64,000 nt of DNA from Pestalotiopsis fici W106-1 (GCF_000516985.1 NW_006917100.1:2035490-2099489); one strand, 5' to 3'. Shown: positions 11,463-25,100, counted from the first letter of the stretch. The notes: generated by a model not told the origin, from the letters alone. A program made the numbers and translations.

Positions 11463-13150
11463 ATGTCGAGCCTCGATCTCAAACATGTCGGGCAGCCGGA
11501 TTCGAAAGTTTGTGACGATGAGCCAACCACCACAACTCAAGTCGATTGGACTCGGGAGGAGGAAGCAAAAGCTAAGCGCAAGTGAGTCTTCAAGTGTCAC
11601 CCAAATGTTAAGAACCCATGTAGGTATTGACCATGTTACCCCTTTGTTCAGATTAGACTTGGTCATCATTCCGCTTCTGATCTTGGGCTTCTTTTGCCTT
11701 CGTAAGTCTCATCAACTCTCTCAACAGACGACGAGGCATGAATGCCATGGCTAATGAGTACAGAACTTGATCGTGGCAATATCGCGAATGCCAAAAATGA
11801 TACACTGCTAGAAGATATCGGTATAACACAATTCCAATTCAATGTCGGCCAACAACTTTTGTCCCTCGGTATCGTCCTGTTCGAGATCCCGTCCAACATG
11901 ATCCTCTACAAAGTTGGCCCCGGCAAGTGGCTCACTCTACAGCTCTTTTTATTTGGGCTCGTCAGCACATTTCAGGCTTGGCAGACAAATTATAGCGGCT
12001 ACCTCGCTACACGCTTCCTCTTGGGCATGACCGAGTCTGGATACATCCCTGGTGGGCTGTGGGCGCTGTCGACCTGGTACACGCGCGAGGAGACGGCCAA
12101 GCGGGTCATGCTCTTCTTCTTTGGCAACGAGCTGGGCCAGGCCTCGTCCAAGCTCATTGCCTATGGCGTCTTGCACATGAAGGGCGTGGGGGGACGGCCA
12201 GGGTGGTTCTGGCTCTTTGTCATCATGGGAAGCTTCACCATTTGCTGCGGCATCATTCTTGGCTTCTGCTTTCCCGACTCCTTTAGGAATCCTCACAGCA
12301 CTTTCTTGCCTCGACATGACATCTTTACGCCACGGGAACTCCACATCCTCCGAAGCCGTGTCCTTCTCGATGATTCGAAGAAGGAGCAAAAGAAAGAGCG
12401 CATTGGCAAGGAGGCGTTCAAGCGAACTGTCAGTCTTTTCATTGCTTTTTGGTTCGAAAATACTTGTACTAATCTTAATGCTCTAGTTGACCAATTGGCG
12501 ATTATGGGTTCATGTTTTCATCACGCTTTTGAATAATGGCCCCTTTCGAGCACTAGACACCTATTCTCCAACCATTGTGAACCTGTTGGGTTATCCCAAG
12601 TTGCAAAGCAATGCCATGGCATCCGTCGGCCTATTCTTGCAAGTGCCCGTGTCCTTTGTCTTTAGCTACGTTTCGGACCGGTTGTAAGTTTTCCTGCCAA
12701 ATCTGTAGAAGTGGCAAGTTCAGGACATGCTGACTCTAATCTCTCTTAAGTAACAAGCGAGGTGAGACCGTCATGGGCGCTCTCAGTATGCACATGCTGG
12801 GTTACATCTTGGATCGCGCGTTCACTCAGCTCAGCAATCCCGGCGTCCGATACTTTGGCATCATTTGGACACAGATATTTGCCAATTTCCCTCATCCTCT
12901 CAATATCGCCTGGATGTCTCTGGCCTGCCGTGACTCGGAAGAGAGGTCTTTGGCCATGGCCATGATCATCATGAGCGCCAATATTGGTGCTATCTACGGT
13001 GCACAGATTTTCGAGTCGGATGACGCACCGCTCTACCGGCGCGCATTTACTGTGAATCTTTCGTTGCTGGCGGGAGCGCTGGCATTGGCAATTTTCAAGT
13101 ATGGCGACGATGTTCGATTGCGAAGGAGAAAGCAGTCGGGTTCCATGTAG
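11463..13150 (+). CDS. MFS transporter, Dal5/allantoate-permease family (second copy)
   Basis: Five exons give 476 residues: 11463-11581, 11652-11701, 11764-12428, 12487-12683 and 12751-13150. The N terminus has the family's charged start (WTREEEAKAKRK) running into helix 1 (LDLVIIPLLILGFF) and QLDRGNIANAK. Later come FEIPSNMILYKVGPGKW, the helix YLATRFLLGMTESG, the loop LSTWYTREETAKR, and the second-half element PTIVNLLGY. About 12 membrane segments can be counted. The 5' part is easy to misread: a first acceptor-like AG at 11622-11623 leads to a stop, while the AG at 11650-11651 restores the conserved helix 1. It is predicted to be a plasma-membrane importer of a small organic anion or amide. 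It is followed by a Zn2Cys6 regulator on the same strand. Family sure, substrate unknown. Confidence 0.92.
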
Positions 13151-14082
13151 ATATTCTTTTATGAATTTAGGCGAATCCACAGATGTTGGCCAGACAAACT
13201 TGCAAGGTACCATTTCATCTTATGATCCTTGATTGAGGATCCAGTGTCCTGGGACGCTGTGCTAACTCCTAATCTCCATTACAGCCCTATACTCAGGTAC
13301 AAGAGGATCGCCATGCCATATTCCTCAGCCTCGATCCACCATGAAATACAAGTTCCCTCTTTCGGTATTAATCCAAATAATCCATGAATTTTTAATTGGA
13401 GATTAGAAATGAGACTCATTTGTTGGACATCAGTGCATTCGCTGAGCTTTCTACAAGGATAAAGAGACTGTAGCACTATTCGCCCAGTGCTACCCTGAAG
13501 ATCCATGATTATTGACCTGGCATCGTCCCTTGCATTGAGTGCAACAATCGACAGCGACTGTGTGATTTATTTCTGGCTTTTTGTCGCAGCACAAGACTTC
13601 ACGATACTGAATTGAATCAATTATCTGTATTCAAATTCTCTTTCTCGGGTATGCTTAGGCGGCTTTGCGATCACAAAATCGTACGAGTTGTCGGGCCGGA
13701 ACCCGCCGTTACCGATTGATTCCCCAGAAGGATTGGCGACCCCTAACGTTAGGGAATGTTGGGTCCATCAGCCGCCCTATGCGTCCAGTGATAGGGCGTT
13801 TTCAGCACGCCTTTAGCGCCCTTCTCCACGGGTTTTATCTCGCGCTAGATTACCCCAAGTTAACAGTCATGACATTCGGTACCGAACCAAGCCGTCGGGT
13901 GCTTGGCGGACAATGTGTAGCCGACTTCGGGTTGGCCTTAAAAGAAGGAGCAGCCAGTTTCCCGATCACCACCAATTTGGTTGGTCGGCTACCTGTCTTT
14001 CTGCAATCGCATCATTTCCTCCACCGAGCTTGGTCCGGCCTGATGACCACTGCATAGCCTACGTAGTAGCTACCGCATCGCC
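13151..14082. promoter_or_regulatory. Intergenic region and promoter of the regulator gene
   Basis: About 930 bases with no supported gene. The part at 13676-13705 contains several CGG/CCG triplets (for example GTCGGGCCGGAACCCGCCG), which could allow a zinc-cluster protein to act on its own promoter. That is inference. Confidence 0.35.
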
Positions 14083-17044
14083 ATGGCGGGCATCACGCTC
14101 GACTCTCCGGCGGCTGCGAGACGACGGCGCAGAAGGCGAGTTCCAGACGAGAACCGCAAGAGAGCCCCTAGAGCGTACGTCCAAAGGCTAAAAAAAGGGA
14201 GAAGAAAAAATCACATCAGTGAGAGGATAAAAGTTGCAAGCTGACCTATTTTGCCTCGATCCAGATGCGACCGGTGCAAGGCAAGGAAAAGCAAATGTAT
14301 AGAGACAGATTCGGGAATTTGTCAGAGATGCCGACAAAACTCCCTGTCTTGCCATTTTCAGAGGTATGTCATTAGTTGGTTATCAGCCATCATTTCGAGT
14401 GCTAGCAATCGACCTAATGCAATTCAAGACATGCAAATCAAACTCTTGCTGTCTATCATTTATTCCAAATCACTCGCTCAACGCAATGATCCAGAACCTA
14501 AACTCACACATAAGCTGACACTTTCCCAGAGAAAAGAGCCCCGGGGACATCCAATCCGATGCCTTGAAAGACGGGCCTATTGAGTCTCCCGCGAATCTAG
14601 AAGTAGACACTTGTCAGGCAAGTCCTGAGGGGAGATTCTCCACCGATGGGCGTGAGTCTTCACCTATCATACCTAGTGTGGCAGTATCATCACTGTGCTA
14701 ACTCATGATTAGATCCAACAGAACGATTTATGTGGCCTCGATTCTTGTCGAGGCTACGAGAAACCTTTTCGCTGGACTCTGAGCCTGAAGATGAACAAGA
14801 TGTTATCAAATCTATACAGGCAGTAGGTACCCCAATCTTCTATCCAAATTCAGTGGCTCGGCTAGTTGATATGGTACTGATGAAGAGCACATCGTTTTAG
14901 CAAGCACTGCGTTCACCGCCGATACAGCCAGCCGAGTTACAGAGACTCCGTAAAGCAGTAGATGCCTTTCCCCCTCGGCCCGTCGCAAACTTTTTACTGT
15001 CCGTTTGTATTGACCATGGCACGGACTCTTTCTTCTACTTTAATCAACCACAATTTCTGGCCGAGATCAATGAGTTTTATAGCGATACGTCATCTCGTCT
15101 GCGTACAGACTCCAGCTTCATATGTCTCGCCCACGCAGCGTTTGCTCTGGGGAGCCAATGGACAACCCTGGAGCGACCAGAGAGTTCAAGATCCTCGCTC
15201 CTAACAGAAGATAGTGATCCTGGTAGAATATTCTACAACCAGGCTCGGTCATTGATACCGGATGTCATCGATATGCCCTGTCTACGAGCTGTTCAGGTGA
15301 GTAGAAAGACTTTCCAAATACCTCAACTTTGTTGCCTTTCATTTGATCAAGGCGCATTATGGTTTCCACTCTTTTCATACATACCTACGCAAAGCGAGCA
15401 GTATCACATTTCAATTATCTTAAATCTGAATCATCTAGAAACATGCTGACTTTGTCCTCGTTGCCAGGCCCCTTTTGTTATGGGAGTTTACCTTTTACCC
15501 GCCAGCGCCATTGGATCATCATACGTGTACCTTGGCCTAGCCCTCCGCAAGGCCCTAGCACTTGACTTACATCTGACCTCTGACGATGCAACACTTAGCG
15601 AAGAGGAACAGGAGATCCGTCGGAGGATCTGGTGGTCAATATTTTCTTTGGAGAGGTAAGTGACATTGTGCGGATGCCAACTGATGGAATTCTAACCTCC
15701 TCCTGAGGTCCTCGACAGTAAAGCTAAACCGGCCTCGATCAATCAATTCAGCAATAATAACCAACACCTTTCCCCAACCGTATGCGCCTTTGGACAAATT
15801 GCAAAAGTTCAACAACATTCAACACCAAATTGCTGATGCGCGCTTGATGATGATACTCGACCGAGTAGCAGAGCCGTCGTAAGTATCATCACACTCACAT
15901 AAACTCAGTGCTTTTCTTCTAAGTCTTGTAAGGGAATGGCCGCAAGTGCTGGATGGATCGACACCATTTGCAGCAGAGTTGAAAAGCTGGAAACGCTCAC
16001 TACCAGATTCACTCAAGCTGCAGAATATACACCCTCGATCATCGTACTATCGGGCAACTTTTCATCTTTACACAAATTATTACTTCACATGGATTGCCAT
16101 GGGTAAAGTCAGCGTGGTTACAGTTGTCCGCGCCAGACTGCGCTATCATTTTGGTCGTGAGTCGGATCCACCAGAAATTCCTCCACAGTAAGTTGCGATC
16201 AGTGTTTCTTATTCTCACTTGTTTGTACTTTTGATACAATTCCTGCATGGAGACGACGTCTCTTTCTGCAGCGGTCACGTCTACAACTTCCGGAGCAATG
16301 GCTGATTTGCATCGCTATAGTATCGAGGCCTTGTCCAGGTCCTGCGTCAAGGCTGCCAAGAAGATGCTTCGACTATTCGAAGAGATTCGAAGTACCGGCA
16401 ATTTGACACGCTTCTCCTTTACCGACTTTCAGGCTTGTAGTATTGCGACTATCGTCGTCATACTTGCTGGTATTTTGCAACGCGATGGAGGGTATGAAGC
16501 TCAGGTCACGTTTGGTCTAGAGTGCCTGAAAAGGATGGCCGAGGGCAACGTCACGGCCAAGATGGGCGTGAGCTTTGTCGAAGCACTGCAGTCAATCGCC
16601 GACGAAGCTGTTCAGAAATTACAACGGGTAAAAAGTCCTGATGCGACAGTCTTGCCAGCAATACTGCCTCCGAGCCAGCAGTCTGATTATAATAGCTGGG
16701 CGACCTGGCTATCAAGGCAGAACAACTCTACGGGTGTGACTGGCCCTACACCGGAGCTATTGCAAACATCACCAAGTGAAATTACAAACCCGATCAACAA
16801 TACAAACTGGACCCTGGAATCGAATCCAACTGGTTTCACCACATGGGACGGCGCGAATGTATTACAACAGCTTTCGGTTCCCAACATCCCTGCAGCCGGT
16901 CTAGCGCAGCAACAAGGATCATTCGAACCACAATCGTTAGACAGTAGGTTTCTCTCCACCATGTACAACGATGACCAGGCTTTCCTCATGGGACTGACTG
17001 GTTTCGATGTTTTGGGCTTCTCTGGACTGCAAGATGAACTTTAA
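14083..17044 (+). CDS. Zn2Cys6 transcription factor with fungal-specific TF domain
   Basis: A nuclear DNA-binding regulator. Nine exons account for 724 residues. Exon 1 (14083-14174) encodes a basic lead ending RKRAPRA. The next exon carries the six-cysteine cluster CDRCKARKSKC...CQRCRQNSLSC, split from exon 1 by an intron ending at 14264. The fungal TF domain follows around residues 180-480: FFYFNQPQFLAEINEFY, AHAAFALGSQW, GLALRKALALDLHL and the signature RRRIWWSIFSLER. The C-terminal 250 residues are rich in N, S, T and Q and may activate transcription. The last intron is the least certain: a donor GTGAGT at 16157 with the acceptor at 16271 keeps the frame, whereas the GTAAGT about 30 bases later does not. 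It sits at the end of the transporter/hydrolase run and is the natural candidate for its local regulator. Confidence 0.9.
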
Positions 17045-19426
17045 AAAAAAAAAAAAAACGCCAAAGAAGAATGAGCCAATGCGGCTTTGGTCCCCCAGGC
17101 AGGCCAGGCAAACCAGAGGCAACATCAATGTCAAAGCGACGCGCAGATCTTAACAAGATCATACCCATGCAGCTTACCAGTCACAAAGACAACAAGAAAT
17201 TACCGTGCTTGCCGTGGACTGTTTTCTCTCCGACAATCCCTGGCCCCCTTGTTCGCAGAGTGGCTCCTAATTACCAAGGTAGCAAGCATCTCTCTGTTTG
17301 AAGCTGGAGTAGTATTGCGCCATGCTTTCCAGATCGAATGCGTATTCGCGATCGTCATTCATAGCCGGATATGGTGGTGGGTTGGCCAAGTCGAGCGATC
17401 GCCTCCTGACCCAAAGATTGCATTGCTTGTAATACATCTAAGCCCTACGAGAGGACTGCCTATGCGGGCATATGCTGCGAGTCTGGCGTTTTAGGGGTCT
17501 TCTACTGCATTCAACGGCCAAGGGAAATTGCCTTGAATGCTGGTTACAAGGCACTTCCTTGTCACAGCAAACCACATCTCACCAAGCCATGCAGCCATGC
17601 AGCTGCCGTACATACTACCTTGATGATGCATTCCGCGCCATAGATATGGGGAGATCACTTCTTTCACTCAGACAAACATTAGAAGCTCTACACAGTACCT
17701 AGTCACTCTATTCAGCATTCAACTTTCACCGCTTCATCCTCGAGGAACTATCAGTAACCAGTCGCCACAGGTCCAGTCCAAATTCGGCACAGTTAGCTGA
17801 AGGCCTATACACTAGAAAGCGACTATCTCGACTATCTGTTGGAATATCTTCTTTCAGGCCTGGCTCGTCCGGCGCGTCTTTATGGTTATGGCTGCGTGGC
17901 AAGGTACTATACATATGTGGGCATGTTATGGATTTCCACTAGCAACAGCTCATGAGCCGCGCTTTCGTATACCAAATGCTCAATATTGGAATGATCAACA
18001 GTTGGCAGTTTCGCTCTCAACGGCCATGATGATCTGATTGTTCCAGTTGCAGTATAGCATGACGAGGCAAGCAGTGCGATCGACAACGTACAGGCTGCAT
18101 GAGCTGCACTTGCTGGGTATCATTTATCCCTTTCAAGACATTCTCGAGCATGATTACAAGGACCATGCCTCCTTTGGGGGGATAGAGGCACGACAATCTT
18201 TGCAATAGTTTGTGTTGAAAAACAAAAGTCTCCGCATGGTTTTCTATGCAGAAAGAAAATCTATGGAAGCTCATAGTGGATAAGGGCTCCCACCGGACCA
18301 ACACTGAACTTGCAGCGGTACTTGCGCAGCCAGGGATCCAGGGTAGTCTATCGATCCTGCGATTGGGAGATGCCGAGGCCTAGGCTGCCTGGCTGTACCT
18401 ATGCTCCAGTCAATTTTCGATAGTGGTTAGCAATTGTGGATTGCTATCCTGGCCAAGTGATAGCGCAGTCGTGGACGATGAAAAAAACTTTTGCGCCAAT
18501 TTCCACGATATATCCGGGCCGGGCGGGTCGCTCCGGAGCTGTCTCCTCTAGTCTCTCCTCTATAAATCTCGAGTTCCACCGCGGGACTGGCGCCGATAGG
18601 CGAGTGGCGTTCCCGGGAACTGGGGACATCCTTCTGGCCACGCGAACGGCGAATAAACTTCTGCAAGTCAAATCCTGAGAAATGCATAGGAATGGGTCGT
18701 AAGCATGAGCTAGTTGGTGCAACTGAGCCGCCCATCTCACGAGAATTGAACGATGTGTTTCAGCATAGTGCCTAAACAGGGAATCTTGGCCACTATTTCA
18801 TGGTCATAATAGTACGATTTTACAAGTCAAGTTTATGTATCTGAAACACTTCAAGTTCCAGCAAATGGGGCCAACCTCGATTAGAAAAGAGCAAGACCTG
18901 CGTTCACCCGCCTCTTTGGACTTGCGAACTTGATTGACCTCTTGATAAGGCTCTCCCGCAGTACAATACACATGGGAAGAGGCAGAGAATGGTGTCTAGG
19001 ATTAGTCTACGTGCCGAGTTGGCAATGACTGATATGTCAAAGATCATCAAAAGAAGTCTGTCGATACTAGTAGCGGATTTGGGGTCCGGTAGTATTACAC
19101 GTGGATACGTCTGGATGAATGACTATACCAAGAAGGAAATGGACTTCGGCGACCCTGTTGATCAGAGAACAAGGTATAGTCAGGGGGCGGATGCGTATGC
19201 GGACACCGGCCGCGGAAGTTACCAACAGTCCGGTTGATATTTAAATGGTATTTATCATTTTAGAGACGGACCCTTACTGATACTCGAGTGCTCCTGTCTC
19301 TTTGTTGTGGTTCATCAGTTCTTACCCTGAGCAAGTTCTCGTTCTGTGTTTGCAAAGTCGTCCTTGTCAATTATTTGGGAGCAGTCTTCCTCAAACACCA
19401 AGGAAAAAAAAAACAAGATAATCGCC
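17045..19426. other. Long intergenic region
   Basis: About 2.4 kb with no supported gene; the frames are short and interrupted. A GC-rich patch near 18510-18620 includes the palindrome CTCCGGAG (18531-18538) and an acceptor-poor, promoter-like composition, but no gene start follows it. An AT-rich TATTTAAATGG lies about 190 bases before the acetate-transporter start. Confidence 0.5.
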
Positions 19427-20193
19427 ATGTCTCGCCAAGGATCCGTCGACGACATTGAGTCGCAGCAGAAGAACGGCATGACTTCTTCTGCCACTGCTGC
19501 CCCCGTCGAGCCGCGTCACAGGCAGCTTGCCGACCCTTCGCCCTTGGGTCTGCTTGCTTTTGCCCAGGCTCTGTTCCTCGTCAGCTTGTTCGGTGTCAAC
19601 CCTCAGGGCGTTACTACTCCCAACATTCTGATTGCCAGGTAAGTTTGATTGAATTCTCCAGAATATCGAAAGATCAACAAAGCTCATACACGTGGCATCA
19701 TAGTCTCATTGCCTACGGCGGTCTCGGTCAGACCATTGCCGGTATCTTTGCCTTTATCCACGGCAACACCTTTGGCGCCACCGTCTTTTGCACCTATGCC
19801 GGCTTCCAGCTCTCGTACGCGCTCATCTACCTTCCCGGCTCGGGCATCATTGCCGCCTACACGGATGCGACCACGGGCCTGCCCACGGCCGACTTCCTGA
19901 CGGCTATTTCCCTCTTCATCTGGGCCTGGTTCATCGTCACCATGATCTTCACCGTCGCCGCCGTCCGCAGCAACCTCATCATGCTGCTCGTCCTCGTCTT
20001 TACCGATCTTACCCTCTTGTTCCTCGCCGTCTACTACCAGACCAGCATTGCCGCCTGCGGTACCGCCGCCTCGGCCTTTGGCTTCGTCACTGCTTTCATG
20101 GCCTACTGGGCTGGTGCCCAGGCGCTGTGGAGTGTGACCAATGGCGTCAACTTGCCCATGATCCCGCTCACCAAGCAGGAGAAGTCTGCCTAA
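19427..20193 (+). CDS. GPR1/FUN34/YaaH family acetate transporter-like protein
   Basis: Two exons (19427-19638 and 19704-20193) give 233 residues with six hydrophobic helices, the usual size. This family (yeast Ady2, Aspergillus AcpA) imports acetate and other short monocarboxylates at the plasma membrane or acts in ammonium export. Landmarks are the pre-helix-1 element ADPSPLGLLAFAQALFL, corresponding to the family signature NPAPLGL with N-to-D and A-to-S changes, then GVNPQGVTTPN, and the helix starting YGGLGQTIAGIFAF. The cytosolic N terminus is short and charged and the tail ends KQEKSA. Coding bias is strong, which yields a long antisense frame that I do not accept. If the nearby hydrolases release acetate or a short acid, this carrier could belong to the same pathway, but it lies 2.4 kb beyond the regulator and may be independent. 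Confidence 0.93.
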
Positions 20194-22106
20194 GTGGACG
20201 ACTGAGAAGGATTTCAGTACGAATGGACTAGAACGCAAGTTGATGTTTCTTGTCAGCTTGTATCATTTTTTCAAAAGTTACAATTACAACGGTGCCGCCA
20301 AATACCCCGGGAATGCGCTCCGAATCATAATATAATATCTTCTTTTACACATTACCCTTTGACAATGAATCAGTGATTTGTTATCGCTTTGTCTTGACAC
20401 GTAAGAGTATTGCGATTGACCCATCTCAGCCATGAGTTCAATTTTCCAAATATCTGAATGTCAGTTTGCAGGATCGTCGCAGCTACAGACTAGCTCATGC
20501 GAAGAGCCACAAGTTCAAGCTCAAGAGGCTGCAAACTCGGGCAGAGTAGGCTTCTTCTGCCGCCTTGATGCTGAAGTGGAGGCACAGATCCCTCATACTT
20601 AAATTGAAAGTCCTGATATCACTGTCTCAAATCATGATAAAGACGGGACGGCTACTCGACCCAACTGGCGTCGGGTATTCTTGTCGATTTATCAGACATT
20701 TTACAGAGATCAATACCGGGGGGTTGTCAAAGAAGGTCCAATCGTCGCCCTGAAACACTTGGCCGCTGTCGATGCGGCTACAAACCTTTACCTTTTGGCA
20801 GCGAAGCGGGGATTTGGTCAACGGGCCCCGACATTTCAGCGAGCACTGCCACACCTGCCACCATATACGCAGATAGCCTGACAAGGCTCCGTAATGTTTT
20901 GGGCATCAAGGCATTCTCCAAGATCTCACCTTTTATCTAGTCATTACAACTCGCCGCAGCCCTCATTCGATAGCGACCACAACTTTCTGATAAAGTAGTG
21001 GGAATCGGGCCAATTAAGAGTCTTTCCCAAGTAGCTGCAGTCGCCAGAAGGAGCAGCACAGCGATGGAAGCCAATGTGAATCAATTTGTGAGAAATCTTC
21101 GCCATCTATTGCCATAGAAGTTTGTACTCAAAGCCGCATTCGGCCAGCCGTGTCATGGAATCGTGAAAATGCCCAGTTTAAAAGGCCCGTTCAATCGGCG
21201 TCCTCACTGGCCTACCTGATTAGTACATTGTATTCAAGCCAGATACGGTCTCCAATTCACGTATTTAGGTCAACACTTGACCCTGAATTCTTGAAGTAAC
21301 ACGCTGGAAATAATAGTCTTTCGCAATTAGAGTTTCGCTCATGGCTGATTTGGCTGTAGGCGAGCCTCGCCCCACGATGTTTCGACGATACACTGAATGA
21401 ATGGATATAGGTCATGCGATGGTTGGGTGATGGATTGTGACTGTACTCTGTATTTTTCATTGTTATTCTTGGCACAGGCTGCAAGGCTCTTTTGACCCCG
21501 ACCAGTCTGTCCGACTTCGGCATGTACCCTTACAATTCGGGATTGGCTGCCGTACCGATTGCTTTTGTGAGGTATAGCCTAGGTATCTGGGGTCGCCCCC
21601 GTGCAAATGCTGTAAGGCTGTTTCGACAAGCACCTATATTACCACCGAGGCGGATAGCTTGACAACATTTTGGGATGCATTATTTGTACCCTGAAAAGAA
21701 TTTTAGAAATTACGCCAATAACGAACAAGACCGGTCCATAAAATAGAGCAAAACAGTATTTCATACTGGTTTTAAATGTTCGTCTCAACAGCAGCGGCGG
21801 GGCGTCCCAAACTCTCGCAAAGGCAGGCCGAGGGGAAATGTCACAGACTGCAGTTTACTATGTACCACACTCTGCCTTGCTCCATCGTATCTTTCATGAT
21901 ATGCGGCTATGCAGATTATCTCTACGACCATCGATGCTCTGATACGGCTGCTGAGCAGGGGCTGTGCAGTTCTGCATGGAAGGCCCACGACCCCTACAGA
22001 ACCCTGTCAGCTGAAAAGCGGGGTAAGCGTTCATCTCTTCGCCTTGATAGATTGCCTGTCTTGAAGCATTCGAAACATTAACCTCTACGACCATCGTAGT
22101 AGCGTT
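20194..22106. other. Long intergenic region
   Basis: About 1.9 kb without a supported gene. The longest frames (for example 20627-20884 minus and 21776-22081 plus) show no family motif, signal peptide or splice-supported extension. Confidence 0.5.
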
Positions 22107-25100
22107 ATGGCTACCCATCATCACCTCAATTTCAGGTTGAGAGGGATCCCAACGAGATATGAGACAAGGATTGACGTCCGTGAACTCGTCAAAAGCGTCC
22201 TTTCCATTGAACCTGGCGCGAGCGTTATTATACATTCGCTTGTGGACAATCCGATCGAACCCGACAGTCAAGTCGCAACCTTGAGCTTTCATACTCTCCC
22301 GGCCGATTTAAGCGATGGGTCAAAAAACGAGTGGTCATTCAGCTTGCCGACAGATGATTCTTCATGTGAGGATGAGTTTAGCCGCATGGACTATCTGGTA
22401 TTTGACACACATTTCACGGGGTTCACACCTTTACAACACACAAAAGCTGAGAACTGCCATGTCAAGTGAGCTATACATCTTGGATTTGCAATATCCAAAG
22501 GGGGGCAAAGAAACGCTAAATGAGATACAGTCTAATTGCGATATCTGGCCTTGGTGGTCATGCTTTCGGTTCCTTTAAAGAGAGAGGAGGACCGTTCATG
22601 TGGCTACGGGATGTGCTTCCATTTGATTTCCCTGGTGCGAGAATCCTCATTTACGGATACGATACTCAAATCGAGCAAAGTGTTTCTTTCCAGAATCTAG
22701 CAGACCTTGGAAAGGCCCTGGGAATTGACTTGAGAAGTCTTCGTGTTGGTTTACTTTTCCTTGAACCACAATACCCTGCTGACCTCGCAATCAGGTACTC
22801 GAGGAAAATGCGGCCATAGTTTTCATTGGACATAGTCTTGGGGGACTTGTTATCAAAGAGGTTCGACTATTTATTGTGACTCCAAGGCCATTATCCTGTC
22901 TTATACTGATCATATTACTGTAGGCTATGACTAATTTGCATGAGGCAATGAACAAGCAGAGCGCCTCAATCTTGCATTCTGTCTCTGGGTTCTGCTTTTT
23001 CGGCGTACCTCACCAAGGGATGGCGATTGAGTCATTAGTCCCTTTGGTCATGAACAATCCCAACCGGAGCCTTCTCGAATCTCTGAATAAAAATTCGGCA
23101 CTCCTCCAAAGTCTTGAAAGGGATTTCAGCAATCTATTCGTTGCCACAAAGCCTGAAATCTTCTCATTCTACGAAACAGAGAAATCCCCGACTGCAATCA
23201 AGGTGAGCCGTTGGATTCCCCCCAACAACCAGCTTGAACCATTGCTGAATACCTTTGCAGACAGAAAAGGGCAAATGGGAACTCTGTGGGCCACCTGAAG
23301 TTTTGGTGGATGTCTCATCTGCGACATGCGGCTGCAACGAGCGATATCCTATCAACCGAAATCATTCGGAGTTGGTCAAATATCACAATCGCCATGATGG
23401 TTGCTACGTACGTGTCAGAAGCGTGTTAGAGCCACTGTTGGGTAAAGAGAGTCGTCTGGCATTTGAGTCCAAGAAAGCTGAACATAGCGGTACGTGACTG
23501 GACTTCGGACTACGTTCACAATGAATTATATTGACTTTTCTGGCATAGTGTCACTTTCGGATGACGATTGGGGTTTGTAGTTTCTTGATGAATTTGATAC
23601 AAGTACTGACATGTCATAGAGTCTCTGAGATCACTCTCATTTCGTGAGCAAGAGTCAAGATACCTTGAAATTCACACCGCAAATGAGACTTGCGAGTGGC
23701 TACTTCAAGAACCGCAATATCAGACTTGGATGAACAAAAGTCACGGCCTGTTCTGGATCAAAGGGAATCCTGGAGCGGGCAAATCTGTGCTTATGAAGTT
23801 TGCTCTTGATGAAATGAAGCGCAGGCAATCTGGTGAAGTTGTCGCATCCTTTTTCATCCATGGTCGTGGAGTCCTTCTTCAAAAAACACCCGCTGGCGTC
23901 CTCCGCGCATTATTGAGCTCAATACTGGAACACTTTCCTGCCGATCTCTCTCGGGTCACCCAGCGATTTAAAGATTACCAAAGACAGTTTGGATCCTATG
24001 TAGAAGGAAGGTGGGATTGGACACAAAAAGAACTTGAAGACTTCATGTCTTATACCCTGACCAAGGGTACCATGAGTCCTGCCACAGTCATCTTCATCGA
24101 TGCACTCGACGAATGTGGAGAAAACTATGCCAGAGGCTTATTCGCGTATTTCAAAAACCTAATGGAAGTCGTCGAGCGGAAAGGGGGCCAGGTGAAAATC
24201 TGCATTTCCTCCAGGCATTATCCAATTCTTGGCCTGAACACAATTCCAACAATATCTGTGGAAGAGCGAAATGACACAGATATTCGATTCGTTGTCCAGG
24301 AACTACTTCGGGAAATCCAGCCAAGAGCAAAACGCCAAGAGGTCGAGAAACAGATCCTTCTGAAAGCCCAAGGGGGGTTTCTATGGGCAATTTTGGTAAC
24401 GCAGCGGGTTATACACAACAGTATAATTGGTACAAAAAACAAAAAGCTTTTTGAACAGCTCACAGTTACTCCCGAGACACTTAACGAACTATATACCGAT
24501 ATTCTGAAAGACACCGCCGGGAAAGAGAGATTACAAATGATCAAACTTTTCCAGTGGGTTCTATTTGCCGAGCGACCTTTGTCTTCACAAGAGCTACGGG
24601 AGGCGATCGCCACTGATAGGGACATGACTTGCGCGACCGTATCTCAACTCAGAGATCATGACAGCTGGATCGAAAGCTTGAATCAATTTGAGATACATAT
24701 CAAACACATCACGAAAGGATTGGTGGCATTCGAAACTCGCGACCTTTGGGAACAGTACGAACTTGGGGGAGAACCTTAGGACCGAGAAGCTCAGTTTATC
24801 CACCAATCTATTGCTGACTATATGCTAAAGAGCTTTCTTCAGCAGCACGGGCCGTCCCTGCATGCCAACCAAACTCCCACTGGGGCTGGCCACTTTGAGA
24901 TATCGAGATCCTGTCTCAGATACATTATGTTGAGTGAAGTGCTTGAGGCAACCCAGCTCTCTCGTAGCCTCCTTTGCGCAACCTTTCCGCTGCTACCGTA
25001 TATGATCCGGTTCTTCTTTCACCATATTCGGAAGGTGGAACAGGAAGGAATTCTCCAAACGGACTTGCTCCCACTTCTTTGGGATGAAAAGGCAGGACCG

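Noticed and set aside
11624..11650. Acceptor at 11622-11623 for intron 1 of the second Dal5-type transporter
   Set aside because: It gives an immediate in-frame stop. The AG at 11650-11651 keeps the frame and yields the conserved first helix.
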